The translations under genes and the position numbers were made by a program. From Prochlorococcus sp. AG-347-J14 (GTDB lineage Bacteria; Cyanobacteriota; Cyanobacteriia; PCC-6307; Cyanobiaceae): a stretch of DNA of 64,000 nt. Location: the NCBI GenBank assembly GCA_003281505.1, contig QCBU01000002.1:124001-188000 (forward strand), read 5' to 3'. The notes beneath the pieces are model-generated. The model did no database searches and had not been told where the DNA came from. It saw nothing but the letters and a program-made list of their open reading frames with translations. Position 1 is the first letter of the stretch; every line of letters starts with the position of its first letter. Shown piece by piece: positions 21,705 through 29,740 of this stretch.

Positions 21705-22454
21705 TTAGATTTTACCTGTAGTTATAAATTTTTCTACCAAAACTTTAGCTGCATTTGTTTCTGCTTGTTTATGAGACTTGCCGAATGCAGTTGATTCTTT
21801 TAATCCTTCGATAAATATTTCGCAAGAAAATCTTTTAGGATCCCCATTTTTCTTTGAAACTTCAATTATTTTGTAAAATGGCAAATCAAAACCTTTACTT
21901 TGACACCATTCTTGTAATACTGTCTTAGATTTGAATTTATATGGAGCTTTTAAAAATATTTCTGAATCTTCCTCCCAAATATCATCTAACCAAAGATTTA
22001 CTTCCTGAATTGAATTAAAGCACTTGTAAATAGCACCGATTAATGCTTCTGTAGCTTCACCAATAATAGTATTTTTTGAATTTTCATCACCAAGAGCTTT
22101 AGGTCCTTTAATTATTAATTTATCTATATCAATTTTTTCCCCTAATTTAGTTAGCCATTCGTCACTTACAATTTGTGCCCTTAGCTCTGATCTTTCTCCT
22201 ACACTCATTTGAGGATATTTTTTTTCAATAAAATTAGAAGCAGCTAACCTTAGTACTGCATCTCCGAAAAATTCTAGTGTTTCGTAATTTATTGTTTTGT
22301 TTTCTGAAGAATGGATAAATGCTTGATTAAAATCTTCAATAACTGAAATATTTTGAGCTCTAATTATTTCAGTAAATCTTTTTGATTTTATATTTAAAGA
22401 TTTTAAAAAGGTAGTTATTTGATTAATTCTCTTTGAGTTAGTTATATTTGTCAT
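21705..22454 (-). CDS. rnc: ribonuclease III
   Basis: 249 residues. The catalytic signature ETLEFFGDAVLRL (about 59-71) and the second acidic cluster GEATEALIGAIY (near 137) are intact, followed by a C-terminal double-stranded-RNA-binding domain (about 175-245, KTVLQEWCQ to AETNAAKVLVE). It cleaves double-stranded RNA, including rRNA precursors. It lies 26 bp downstream of rnpB on the same strand with no visible terminator, so it may be transcribed from the rnpB promoter. Confidence 0.96.
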   Translation of the reverse strand: MTNITNSKRINQITTFLKSLNIKSKRFTEIIRAQNISVIEDFNQAFIHSSENKTINYETLEFFGDAVLRLAASNFIEKKYPQMSVGERSELRAQIVSDEWLTKLGEKIDIDKLIIKGPKALGDENSKNTIIGEATEALIGAIYKCFNSIQEVNLWLDDIWEEDSEIFLKAPYKFKSKTVLQEWCQSKGFDLPFYKIIEVSKKNGDPKRFSCEIFIEGLKESTAFGKSHKQAETNAAKVLVEKFITTGKI

Positions 22455-22480
22455 CTGATTTGAATAATCATAATAATTAT

Positions 22481-22857
22481 AAAGCAGGTCATAAGCCGGG
22501 TTCTGTTCATCTTAATTAAGATGGGCAATCATCTATCTAGGACTGGAATTACTTCACAGTCTCAAGCGGCACTTGAAAGTAGATTGTGCAATGGTCATAA
22601 ATCTACTAAGCCTTGCTCCCAGCCGGGGTTTACCTAGCCAACACTTCTCAATGTTGCTGGTGCGCTCTTACCGCACCCTTGCACCCTTGCCATACATGAA
22701 GTATTAGGCGGTATGTTTCTGTGGCACTATCCTCACGGTCGCCCGCACTGGGAATTACCCAGCAAGCCTGACCATATGGGAGCCCGGACTTTCCTCAAGA
22801 AAGTTTTATTTTGTTTCCAAAATAAAACTTTCTTGCGATCGCCTCTCCTGCTTTCAT
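22481..22857 (-). ncRNA. rnpB: RNase P RNA (class A)
   Basis: Read on the minus strand the segment begins GAAAGCAGGAGAGGCGATCG and ends CCCGGCTTATGACCTGCTTT. The two ends pair as helix P1 (AAAGCAGG with CCTGCTTT). The universal P4 core GAGGAAAGTCCGGGCTCCC, the GGTAAGAGCGCACC block and the CAGAACCCGGCTTAT 3' core are all present. The 5' arm contains a long A/T-rich hairpin (GAAAGTTTTATTTTGG and its complement) typical of a cyanobacterial P3. It is the catalytic RNA that trims pre-tRNA 5' ends. Length is about 377 nt. Confidence 0.96.
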
Positions 22858-22875
22858 TTAGCATAATGCTAAATT
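22857..22875. promoter_or_regulatory. symmetric divergent promoter between rnpB and trnR
   Basis: The 36-bp spacer between the two RNA genes holds the 19-bp palindrome ATTTAGCATAATGCTAAAT (9-bp arms around a single A). On the minus strand it offers -10 TATGCT (22866 down to 22861), five bases from the rnpB 5' end. On the plus strand it offers CATAAT (22863-22868), which would start about 18 nt before the tRNA. The two boxes overlap, so RNA polymerase could bind one direction at a time. The role is inferred from position and sequence only. Confidence 0.6.
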
Positions 22876-22893
22876 CTCCAAAAATCATCTATT

Positions 22894-22967
<74 letters not shown>

Positions 22968-23003
22968 TAAAAATAAAAAACTATATGTAGTATGTGTGCA
23001 AAC

Positions 23004-23029
23004 TTGCTACTCTCTAGCTAGCGTATAAT
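23004..23029 (+). promoter_or_regulatory. likely promoter for the gene at 23046
   Basis: A perfect -10 TATAAT lies at 23024-23029, with TTGCTA at 23004-23009 as a possible -35, although the 14-bp spacing is short. A start near 23036 would leave a leader of about ten bases before the ATG. Confidence 0.45.
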
Positions 23030-23045
23030 TAGTAGTAAATCTTTT

Positions 23046-23378
23046 ATGGCTAAGTTGCATGATATGCGTTTAAAGCTCTTAATTCAACAAGAGCATGAAC
23101 GCATTTCTAAATCTCAACCTAATGATTTAGATCTTTCAATAGTTCAAGCAAGATGTCTGTGCTGGCTAGCTTTATTGGCGGAAGCCCACGAAGATCAAGC
23201 AAATGATGCTGAAAAAAGAGGCGATGCCGAGCAAGCAATGGGTTGGTTTGCTGATTCTATGAGGCTCAGAGATGTTATTAATTTGGTTACCAGTATTGAG
23301 ATACCTTTGCCAGATAGTCCAGATTCACTCGATGAAAATGACGAATTATTGGATGGCCCAACAATTTTGCCCAAATAA
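23046..23378 (+). CDS. small acidic protein of unknown function
   Basis: 110 residues. A basic N-terminal helix (LHDMRLKLLIQQEHERIS) precedes a helical middle with ARCLCWLALLAEAHEDQANDAE-like heptads and a Cys pair (CLC), and the end is acidic and Pro-rich (PLPDSPDSLDENDELLDGPTIL). I do not recognise the family; it is probably a picocyanobacterial conserved protein. The gene has a clear TATAAT promoter and is followed 31 bp later by another unknown, so they probably form a unit. Confidence 0.7.
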   Translation: MAKLHDMRLKLLIQQEHERISKSQPNDLDLSIVQARCLCWLALLAEAHEDQANDAEKRGDAEQAMGWFADSMRLRDVINLVTSIEIPLPDSPDSLDENDELLDGPTILPK

Positions 23379-23409
23379 TGAGATGATATAAATAGAATTA
23401 TTTTTTCTT

Positions 23410-23865
23410 TTGGCTGAAGAACCATGTCAATGCTCTGATTGTCAGAGATTTTACAAAGAGCATGATCGTCTTATTAGAGAATTTCCTACTTTTAAGCAGC
23501 AACAAGAATTGAATTGGGCATCTATTCAATCGTTTAGAACTCTTTGTACCAAGATTACTGAAGAGCTGCAGAGAGAATTATCTGAAAGAGAATCAAATGA
23601 GGATATCCGTCCAGAGGAAAAAAATATTTCTGATACAGAAGTTACTGAAGCTTTAGATGAACTAGAAAGTGTTAATGCTTATTTATTTTCAATTGAAGCA
23701 TTAATGGAAAGAATATTCGATACAAAAATTTCGAACAATATTGAATCTAAATTTAAAGAAATTGCAAATGAGTTGGCTCCGGACCCATTAAATATGGATC
23801 GATTAATTTTGAATAGATTATTCCATCAAACTCCAGATTCTCCAGATAAGAAAAATATTAATTAG
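23410..23865 (+). CDS. protein of unknown function with N-terminal CxCxxC
   Basis: 151 residues, starting at a TTG. The N terminus carries CQCSDC (C6, C8, C11), a possible metal site, followed by YKEHDRLIREFP and a mostly helical, acidic body (ITEELQRELSERESNEDI). Residues 55-150 look largely helical. I do not recognise the family. It overlaps the 3' end of glgP by 8 bp on the opposite strand. Confidence 0.68.
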   Translation: MAEEPCQCSDCQRFYKEHDRLIREFPTFKQQQELNWASIQSFRTLCTKITEELQRELSERESNEDIRPEEKNISDTEVTEALDELESVNAYLFSIEALMERIFDTKISNNIESKFKEIANELAPDPLNMDRLILNRLFHQTPDSPDKKNIN

Positions 23866-26422
23866 TTATTTCTTCAACGTCGCAAGTAATTTCAACTGGC
23901 ATTGGAGAAACTTTCCAAATTGATTTACAGTATTCTCTTATAGATCTATCTGAAGAAAAATATCCTGATCTTGCAGTATTTAATAAGGCCATTTTATTCC
24001 AAGATTTTTTATTATTCCAGCATTCACTGACTACATCTTGTTTATTTAAGTAGTCTTCAAAGTCAGCCATAACAAAAAACGGGTCATGTCCAGTCAGGCT
24101 ATTTAATAAAGGTTTAAATAATTCTTTATCCCCATTGCTAAAGTGCCCAATTTCAATTAAGCGAATAACTTCTTTAAGTTCTGGAGATTGATCAATAAAA
24201 GTTTTGGGAGAGTAATGATTATTTTTTAAATCCATAATTTCGCTTTCAGTTTTGCCAAAAAGAAAGAAATTCTCTTTTTTCACAAGATCTCTTAATTCCA
24301 CATTAGCTCCATCCAAGGTACCAATCGTTAATGCTCCATTCATGGCAAACTTCATATTTCCAGTTCCAGATGCTTCTTTTCCAGCGGTTGAAATTTGTTC
24401 TGAAAGATCGGTCGCGGGATAAACTATTTCACCAAGTTTAACGTTATAGTCTGGAAGAAAAACAACTCTTAATAGTCCATCCATATCTGGATCAGAATTA
24501 ACTACATCAGCAATACCATTAATAAATCTAATCATCAGCTTTGCCATAAAGTAACCTGGTGCAGCTTTACCTCCGAATATTATTGTTCTTGGGACTTCGT
24601 ACTTGTTTGTACCATTTTTGATCCTTAAATACTGAGCGATAATTTGTAGAGCATTTAAATGTTGCCTCTTATACTGATGAATTCTTTTTACTTGAACATC
24701 AAATAAACTTGATGGATCTACAAGTATGCCAGTTTTTGAATGGATGAAATTAGACAATTTTCTTTTGCCATTAAGTTTAGTTTCCTCAAATTTTTGTAAA
24801 AAATTGTTATCCTCTTTTTTTTCTTCTAACTTCTTTAGAAGTTCCATATTTGTTATCCAGTTTGGACCAACTTCTTCTTCTAGAAGGTTAGATAATGATG
24901 GATTAGAAAGGGCAACCCATCTCCTTGGCGTAACTCCATTAGTAACATTTGTAAATTTTTCAGGCCATAAAGCTGCGAATTCAGGAAGAAGTTGTCTTTT
25001 TATTAGATCTGAGTGAAGAGCCGCAACTCCATTTATATGATGTGCTCCAATTGTAGCCAAGTGAGCCATCCGAACTGATTTGGAACCTTCTTCATCAATT
25101 ATTGATAGTTTTTGAAGGATCTTATCGTCTCCAGGATAACGAAGTCTTAATTGTTGTAGAAATCTCCAATTAATTTCATAAATAATTTCAAGATGACGAG
25201 GTAGAAGATCATTAAACAAACCTAAATCCCATTTCTCTAAAGCTTCTGGTAGTAATGTGTGATTGGTATAAGCAACTGAGGAGGTTGTTATATTCCAAGC
25301 TTTATCCCAACCTATTTGATATTGGTCAATAAGAAGTCTCATTAATTCTGCAACTGCAATAGCAGGATGGGTATCATTCAACTGAACTGTCCAGTGCTTA
25401 GGAAATTCTGTTATTGGTATTGATCTTTTTTCAAGGCTCCTTAACATATCCTGAAGAGAACAACTTACAAAAAAGTGTTGTTGTTTGAGTCTTAATCTTC
25501 TTCCTTCGTCAGTTCCATCATTTGGATATAGAACTTTTGAGAGGGTTTCAGAAGCAACTTTTTCTTCTACGGCACCATAATAATCACCAATATTGAATGC
25601 ATAAAAGTCAAAACTTTCTGTTGCATCAGCTCTCCATAATCTTAATCTGTCACATGTATTTACCCTGTATCCTAGAACAGGAACATCATGAGGTACTCCA
25701 ATTGCATGTTCTGAAGGGATCCATCTTGATCTGTAGTTTCCTTTATCGTCTCTGTAACTTTCAGTTCTGCCTCCAAAACCAACAAAACATGATTCGTCTG
25801 GTTGTGGAAGTTCCCATGGCCATCCACCCTTAAGCCATTTATCAGTTACTTCAACTTGCCAACCGTCCCTGATTAATTGATTGAATATGCCAAATTCGTA
25901 TCGAATACCATACCCTACTGCTGGGACTTGCAGGGATGCTAGTGATTCCATATAACAGGCTGCAAGTCTGCCAAGACCACCATTACCTAATCCAGGCTCT
26001 TCTTCAACTTCAAGAATTGTTGATAATGATTCAATGCCAAATCTTTTTAAAGCATCTTCTGCTTCTTGAGTTATTCCAAGATTGAGGAGATTATTACTTA
26101 ATTGAGGGCCTATTAAAAATTCTGCTGATAAGTAAGCGACTGTTTTTTGTGGTTTTTTTCTTATAACTTCTTGGCTGGCTAAATATCTTGTCATTAACCT
26201 ATCTTTGACTGCGTAACTCAAAGCCATGTACAAGTCGTGAGGACTTGCTGAAGTAGCTAACTTTCCAAGAGTATAGAAGAGATGGGCTGTCATTCCTTGG
26301 AAAACAGCATCAGAATCCATGCCAGCTTTCTCAGGATCTAAGTAGCAACCTGGGGTAGGCAAACGTAGATCGAAGGGTTCGTTGGAATTCATTGGATTAG
26401 CCATATAACAGACAATAGCCAT
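23858..26422 (-). CDS. glgP: glycogen phosphorylase
   Basis: 854 residues. The GT35 fold shows GLGNGGLGRLAACYMESLA, the substrate region NDTHPA, and the C-terminal EASGTGNMKFAMNGALTIGTLDGANVE-type block whose Lys binds pyridoxal phosphate. It releases glucose-1-phosphate from glycogen, matching the night-time carbon use of cyanobacteria. Translation could begin at the first ATG or at later in-frame ATGs (M7, M11); the shared family N terminus FDLRLPTPGCYLDPEKAG starts at about residue 17, so any of these fits. Confidence 0.97.
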   Translation of the reverse strand: MAIVCYMANPMNSNEPFDLRLPTPGCYLDPEKAGMDSDAVFQGMTAHLFYTLGKLATSASPHDLYMALSYAVKDRLMTRYLASQEVIRKKPQKTVAYLSAEFLIGPQLSNNLLNLGITQEAEDALKRFGIESLSTILEVEEEPGLGNGGLGRLAACYMESLASLQVPAVGYGIRYEFGIFNQLIRDGWQVEVTDKWLKGGWPWELPQPDESCFVGFGGRTESYRDDKGNYRSRWIPSEHAIGVPHDVPVLGYRVNTCDRLRLWRADATESFDFYAFNIGDYYGAVEEKVASETLSKVLYPNDGTDEGRRLRLKQQHFFVSCSLQDMLRSLEKRSIPITEFPKHWTVQLNDTHPAIAVAELMRLLIDQYQIGWDKAWNITTSSVAYTNHTLLPEALEKWDLGLFNDLLPRHLEIIYEINWRFLQQLRLRYPGDDKILQKLSIIDEEGSKSVRMAHLATIGAHHINGVAALHSDLIKRQLLPEFAALWPEKFTNVTNGVTPRRWVALSNPSLSNLLEEEVGPNWITNMELLKKLEEKKEDNNFLQKFEETKLNGKRKLSNFIHSKTGILVDPSSLFDVQVKRIHQYKRQHLNALQIIAQYLRIKNGTNKYEVPRTIIFGGKAAPGYFMAKLMIRFINGIADVVNSDPDMDGLLRVVFLPDYNVKLGEIVYPATDLSEQISTAGKEASGTGNMKFAMNGALTIGTLDGANVELRDLVKKENFFLFGKTESEIMDLKNNHYSPKTFIDQSPELKEVIRLIEIGHFSNGDKELFKPLLNSLTGHDPFFVMADFEDYLNKQDVVSECWNNKKSWNKMALLNTARSGYFSSDRSIREYCKSIWKVSPMPVEITCDVEEITN

Positions 26423-26511
26423 TTTTTTTAAAATTTCTGTGTTGTAACTTCAGATCCACACTTGTTGAGTATTTTTGCTTTTTTCTTACATATTTCTTAA
26501 AGTGGGCCCTC

Positions 26512-26546
26512 AATAAACTATCTTCCAATTAGGTAGTTTATTTTTT
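26512..26546 (+). terminator. terminator-like hairpin in the antiporter leader
   Basis: The arms AATAAACTATCT (26512-26523) and AGGTAGTTTATT (26531-26542) pair over 12 bp (one G-U) around a 7-nt loop, followed by five more T residues. It ends 12 nt before the ATG of the antiporter at 26559. On this strand no gene lies upstream, as glgP is on the other strand, so the hairpin either attenuates the antiporter leader or ends a short RNA of about 50 nt starting near 26497. The stem is AU-rich, so strength is uncertain. Confidence 0.6.
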
Positions 26547-26558
26547 CTCTCATTTCAT

Positions 26559-27926
26559 ATGTATTCTTTACTAGCTGAATTAAGTGCACATGATTTAGAA
26601 GTTGCCGAAACGTTGATAGGAGTTATAAGGTTTCTATTGATATTTTTAGCTGCAAGAGCATTAGCAGAAGTATTAGTAAGATTAAGTTTGCCAACGATAG
26701 TAGGTGAGCTTCTTGCGGGAGTTGTGATAGGAGCATCAGGATTCCATTTGTTAATACCGCCCTCAGCTGGAACCGAATTAAATGAAGGACTTATAACTGT
26801 TATTAGCTCATTAGCTTCAATCCCACCAGAAGCTGTACCTGATGTTTATTTTGAAAGTTTTCCATCCCTCCAAGCAGTAGCAACTCTCGGGTTATATGCA
26901 CTCTTATTTTTGACAGGATTAGAAAGTGAACTAGAGGAATTAGTGGCTGTCGGAGCTCAAGCTTTCACTGTTGCTATGGCTGGTGTAATTTTACCTTTTG
27001 CCTTTGGGACTCTTGGATTAATGTTTATTTTTCAAGTAGATCTGATTCCAGCAGTTTTTGCCGGAGCATCTATGACAGCAACAAGTATAGGAATTACTGC
27101 AAGTGTTTTTGGTGAGTTGGGATATTTAAAAACTAGAGAAGGACAAATTGTTATTGGCGCGGCTGTTTTGGATGATATTTTGGGCATTGTTATTCTTGCA
27201 GTTGTAGTCGCCCTTGCTGCAGGGGGTTCTTTAGAAATTGCTCCTATCGTTAAGTTAGTTGCAGCAGCTGTAGTATTTGTTATTGCTGCTATTGCACTAA
27301 GTAGAACAGCAGCTCCAGGTTTTGATTGGTTATTAGATAGATTAAAGGCTCCTGGAGCAGTAGTTGTAGCTTCTTTTGTGATACTTGTATTGTGTTGTTT
27401 CGTGGCAACAGCCATTGGTTTGGAAGCGGCTTTAGGCGCTTTTGCAGCTGGATTGATTCTCAGTAGCTCTAAAAATAATCATGCAATACAACAATCTGTT
27501 TTACCTTTAGTTTCCTTATTCGCAACTATTTTCTTTGTATTAGTTGGAGCAGGAATGGATTTATCAGTTATCAATCCACTTGATCCAACAAGCAGATCAG
27601 CGCTTGTAGTTGCAGGATTTTTATTAGTTGTTGCGATTATTGGAAAAATTGCAGCAGGATGGGTATTTTCAAGTGATAAACCTACAAACAGATTAGTTGT
27701 AGGCTTGGGCATGATGCCTAGAGGAGAGGTTGGTTTAATTTTCCTTGGACTAGGAACAAGCGCTAAGTTATTAACTCCTTCTCTTGAGGCAGCAATTTTA
27801 TTAATGGTTATAGGAACTACATTTCTTGCACCTGTTCTTTTGAGAATTGTTCTAAAAGATAAGCCCCCAAATGATGGCAATAAAATTTCAGATGATGTTG
27901 CAGCTGATCCTGTGGGTCTTCTTTAG
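26559..27926 (+). CDS. CPA2-family Na+/H+ antiporter (NhaS/NapA type)
   Basis: 455 residues with about 12 membrane spans. Features of the CPA2 monovalent-cation:proton antiporter family include LPTIVGELLAGVVIGAS near residue 48, the ion-binding double-Asp motif VLDDILGIVIL (near 210) and GMMPRGEVGLIFLG (near 385). It expels Na+ against H+ and supports pH and salt balance in seawater. The short cytoplasmic tail (about 25 residues) lacks a regulatory TrkA-N domain. The leader carries a terminator-like hairpin. Confidence 0.9.
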   Translation: MYSLLAELSAHDLEVAETLIGVIRFLLIFLAARALAEVLVRLSLPTIVGELLAGVVIGASGFHLLIPPSAGTELNEGLITVISSLASIPPEAVPDVYFESFPSLQAVATLGLYALLFLTGLESELEELVAVGAQAFTVAMAGVILPFAFGTLGLMFIFQVDLIPAVFAGASMTATSIGITASVFGELGYLKTREGQIVIGAAVLDDILGIVILAVVVALAAGGSLEIAPIVKLVAAAVVFVIAAIALSRTAAPGFDWLLDRLKAPGAVVVASFVILVLCCFVATAIGLEAALGAFAAGLILSSSKNNHAIQQSVLPLVSLFATIFFVLVGAGMDLSVINPLDPTSRSALVVAGFLLVVAIIGKIAAGWVFSSDKPTNRLVVGLGMMPRGEVGLIFLGLGTSAKLLTPSLEAAILLMVIGTTFLAPVLLRIVLKDKPPNDGNKISDDVAADPVGLL

Positions 27927-27969
27927 GAAATAAGTTTATTAGAATCACTTAAGATAGACCCTTCAATAA

Positions 27970-28869
27970 ATGGAAAAGTCAGCTTTGATAGAAAGTGATG
28001 TAAATTATGACTGGAATTTTTTAAATTATCCAATACATACAGTTTCTGCTAAGCCTGAGCAAATATCAAAAGAATTTGCAATTTTATTAATTCATGGTTT
28101 CGGAGCATCCACGGATCATTGGAGATTCAATATCCCTATTTTGAGTAACAAATACGAAGTTCATGCTATGGATCTTCTCGGTTTTGGAAAAAGTCCTAAG
28201 CCCCAAGATGTTGAATACTCAGGATCATTATGGAAGGATCAGGTTGTAGCTTATGTAAAAGAGAAAATAAAAAAACCTACAATTGTTGTTGGAAATTCAT
28301 TAGGTGGTTATGCAGCATTGGCAGCAGGTTCAGAATTGAATGAGCTAAATGCAGGAGTGATATTACTTAATGCTGCAGGATATTTTAGTGAAGAAAAAAC
28401 TATCAAAAAGAATATGTTGCAAACTTCAATTGAAACAGTTGCCGGCATATTTTTGAAAAATATTGTTCTTCAACGTTTAATTTTTGAGAATATGAGAAAT
28501 CCAAAAAATATTAAAAAAACTTTGAATCAAGTTTATGTTGATAAAAAAAATGTTGACGATTTCTTAGTTGAGTCAATAAGAAAGCCTTCTCTGGATTATG
28601 GAGCTTTTAATGTTTTTAGAAGCGTATTTAATCCATCAGGTCCTCAGGGATTACCGTTGGATAAGTTATTCGCAAAACTTGATTCACCATTATTACTCCT
28701 CTGGGGAGGCAAAGATCCCTGGATGAATACTCCAAAAAAAAGAAATCTATATAAAAAATTTACACCAAAGAATACACAAGAAATAATTCTTGATGCTGGA
28801 CATTGTCCTCATGATGAAATACCTGAATTAGTTAATCAGCATATATTGGATTGGGTTGATTCTCTTTAA
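27970..28869 (+). CDS. alpha/beta hydrolase
   Basis: 299 residues. The oxyanion segment HGFGASTDHWR, DLLGFGKSPKP, nucleophile elbow VGNSLGGYAAL (Ser near 103), the acid GGKDPW (Asp near 251) and the catalytic His in DAGHCPHDE (near 277) form a complete triad. It is probably a lipase/esterase-like enzyme of the MhpC group; the substrate is not predictable. It lies 43 bp downstream of the antiporter. It resembles the partial hydrolase at the left edge of the window. Confidence 0.88.
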   Translation: MEKSALIESDVNYDWNFLNYPIHTVSAKPEQISKEFAILLIHGFGASTDHWRFNIPILSNKYEVHAMDLLGFGKSPKPQDVEYSGSLWKDQVVAYVKEKIKKPTIVVGNSLGGYAALAAGSELNELNAGVILLNAAGYFSEEKTIKKNMLQTSIETVAGIFLKNIVLQRLIFENMRNPKNIKKTLNQVYVDKKNVDDFLVESIRKPSLDYGAFNVFRSVFNPSGPQGLPLDKLFAKLDSPLLLLWGGKDPWMNTPKKRNLYKKFTPKNTQEIILDAGHCPHDEIPELVNQHILDWVDSL

Positions 28870-28878
28870 GTAACAATT

Positions 28879-29727
28879 GTGCAACTTAAATTATCTAATA
28901 ATCACCAAGGAATTTTTGTCTTTCAATTAGATCAAAATAACTATATTAAATTTTGCCCTCAAAGAGGAGGTGTGATTACAAATTGGGTTTCTGATGGTAA
29001 AGAGATACTTTATTTTGATGAAAAAAGATTTATGGATAAGACAAAAAGTATTAGGGGAGGTATTCCAATCCTGTTTCCAATTTGTGGAAATCTTAATACT
29101 TCAAGTTCAGTATTTGGTAAAGATTTTTTGCAATTAAAACAACATGGTTTCGCTAGGGATGCGCAATGGCAATACTCCTTTAATGAAAAGTCTTTATGCT
29201 TAATTTTAAGTGAATCTAATATAACCAAAAAATATTATCCTTTCGATTTTGAACTTAAAATAGAAGTTTTCTTAAAGATTAACTGTTTAGAATTTCAAAT
29301 TACGATTTTTAATAAAACAGACAATGCTATGCCTATAAATTTTGGATTGCATCCTTACTTTAATATTTCAGATTTTAAAAATTTAGAGTTTATTGATAAT
29401 CCACTTAATTGCCAGAATCAAGAAAAAAACCTAATAAGTAAAACTTTGGATGAGTTGAAAAATATTAATTTAGGAGTTGATCTACTTATGTATACTTCTG
29501 GGATTAGCGCTTTTCGGGATAAAATTCTTAAAAGACAAGTAACTTTAAATCATCCATATCCTTTCGATCTTGGAGTTATTTGGAGTGATCCTCCAAGACG
29601 AATGATTTGTCTTGAACCTTGGACTAGCCCACGAAATTCTTTTATTGATGGATTCAGAAACATTATGATTCCTTCAAATGATAATCAAAGGTTTGATGCC
29701 TCAATACAAATAAAATCTCTTAAGTAA
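28879..29727 (+). CDS. aldose 1-epimerase-like protein
   Basis: 282 residues starting at a GTG nine bases after the hydrolase. The mutarotase fold shows RGGIPILFPICGN (near 55), QHGFARDAQW (near 89), and PINFGLHPYF (near 153), with the catalytic His and Glu-type residues in HGFAR and GLHPYF. This pattern is closest to the hexose-6-phosphate mutarotase (YeaD) branch, which interconverts anomers of sugar phosphates. Sugar specificity is not certain. Confidence 0.82.
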   Translation: MQLKLSNNHQGIFVFQLDQNNYIKFCPQRGGVITNWVSDGKEILYFDEKRFMDKTKSIRGGIPILFPICGNLNTSSSVFGKDFLQLKQHGFARDAQWQYSFNEKSLCLILSESNITKKYYPFDFELKIEVFLKINCLEFQITIFNKTDNAMPINFGLHPYFNISDFKNLEFIDNPLNCQNQEKNLISKTLDELKNINLGVDLLMYTSGISAFRDKILKRQVTLNHPYPFDLGVIWSDPPRRMICLEPWTSPRNSFIDGFRNIMIPSNDNQRFDASIQIKSLK

Positions 29728-29740
29728 TTATGCAATACTT

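Noticed and set aside
27032-27880. Two antisense frames of 127 and 133 codons inside the antiporter gene
   Set aside because: They mirror codon bias of the real gene on the other strand and have no protein-like features.
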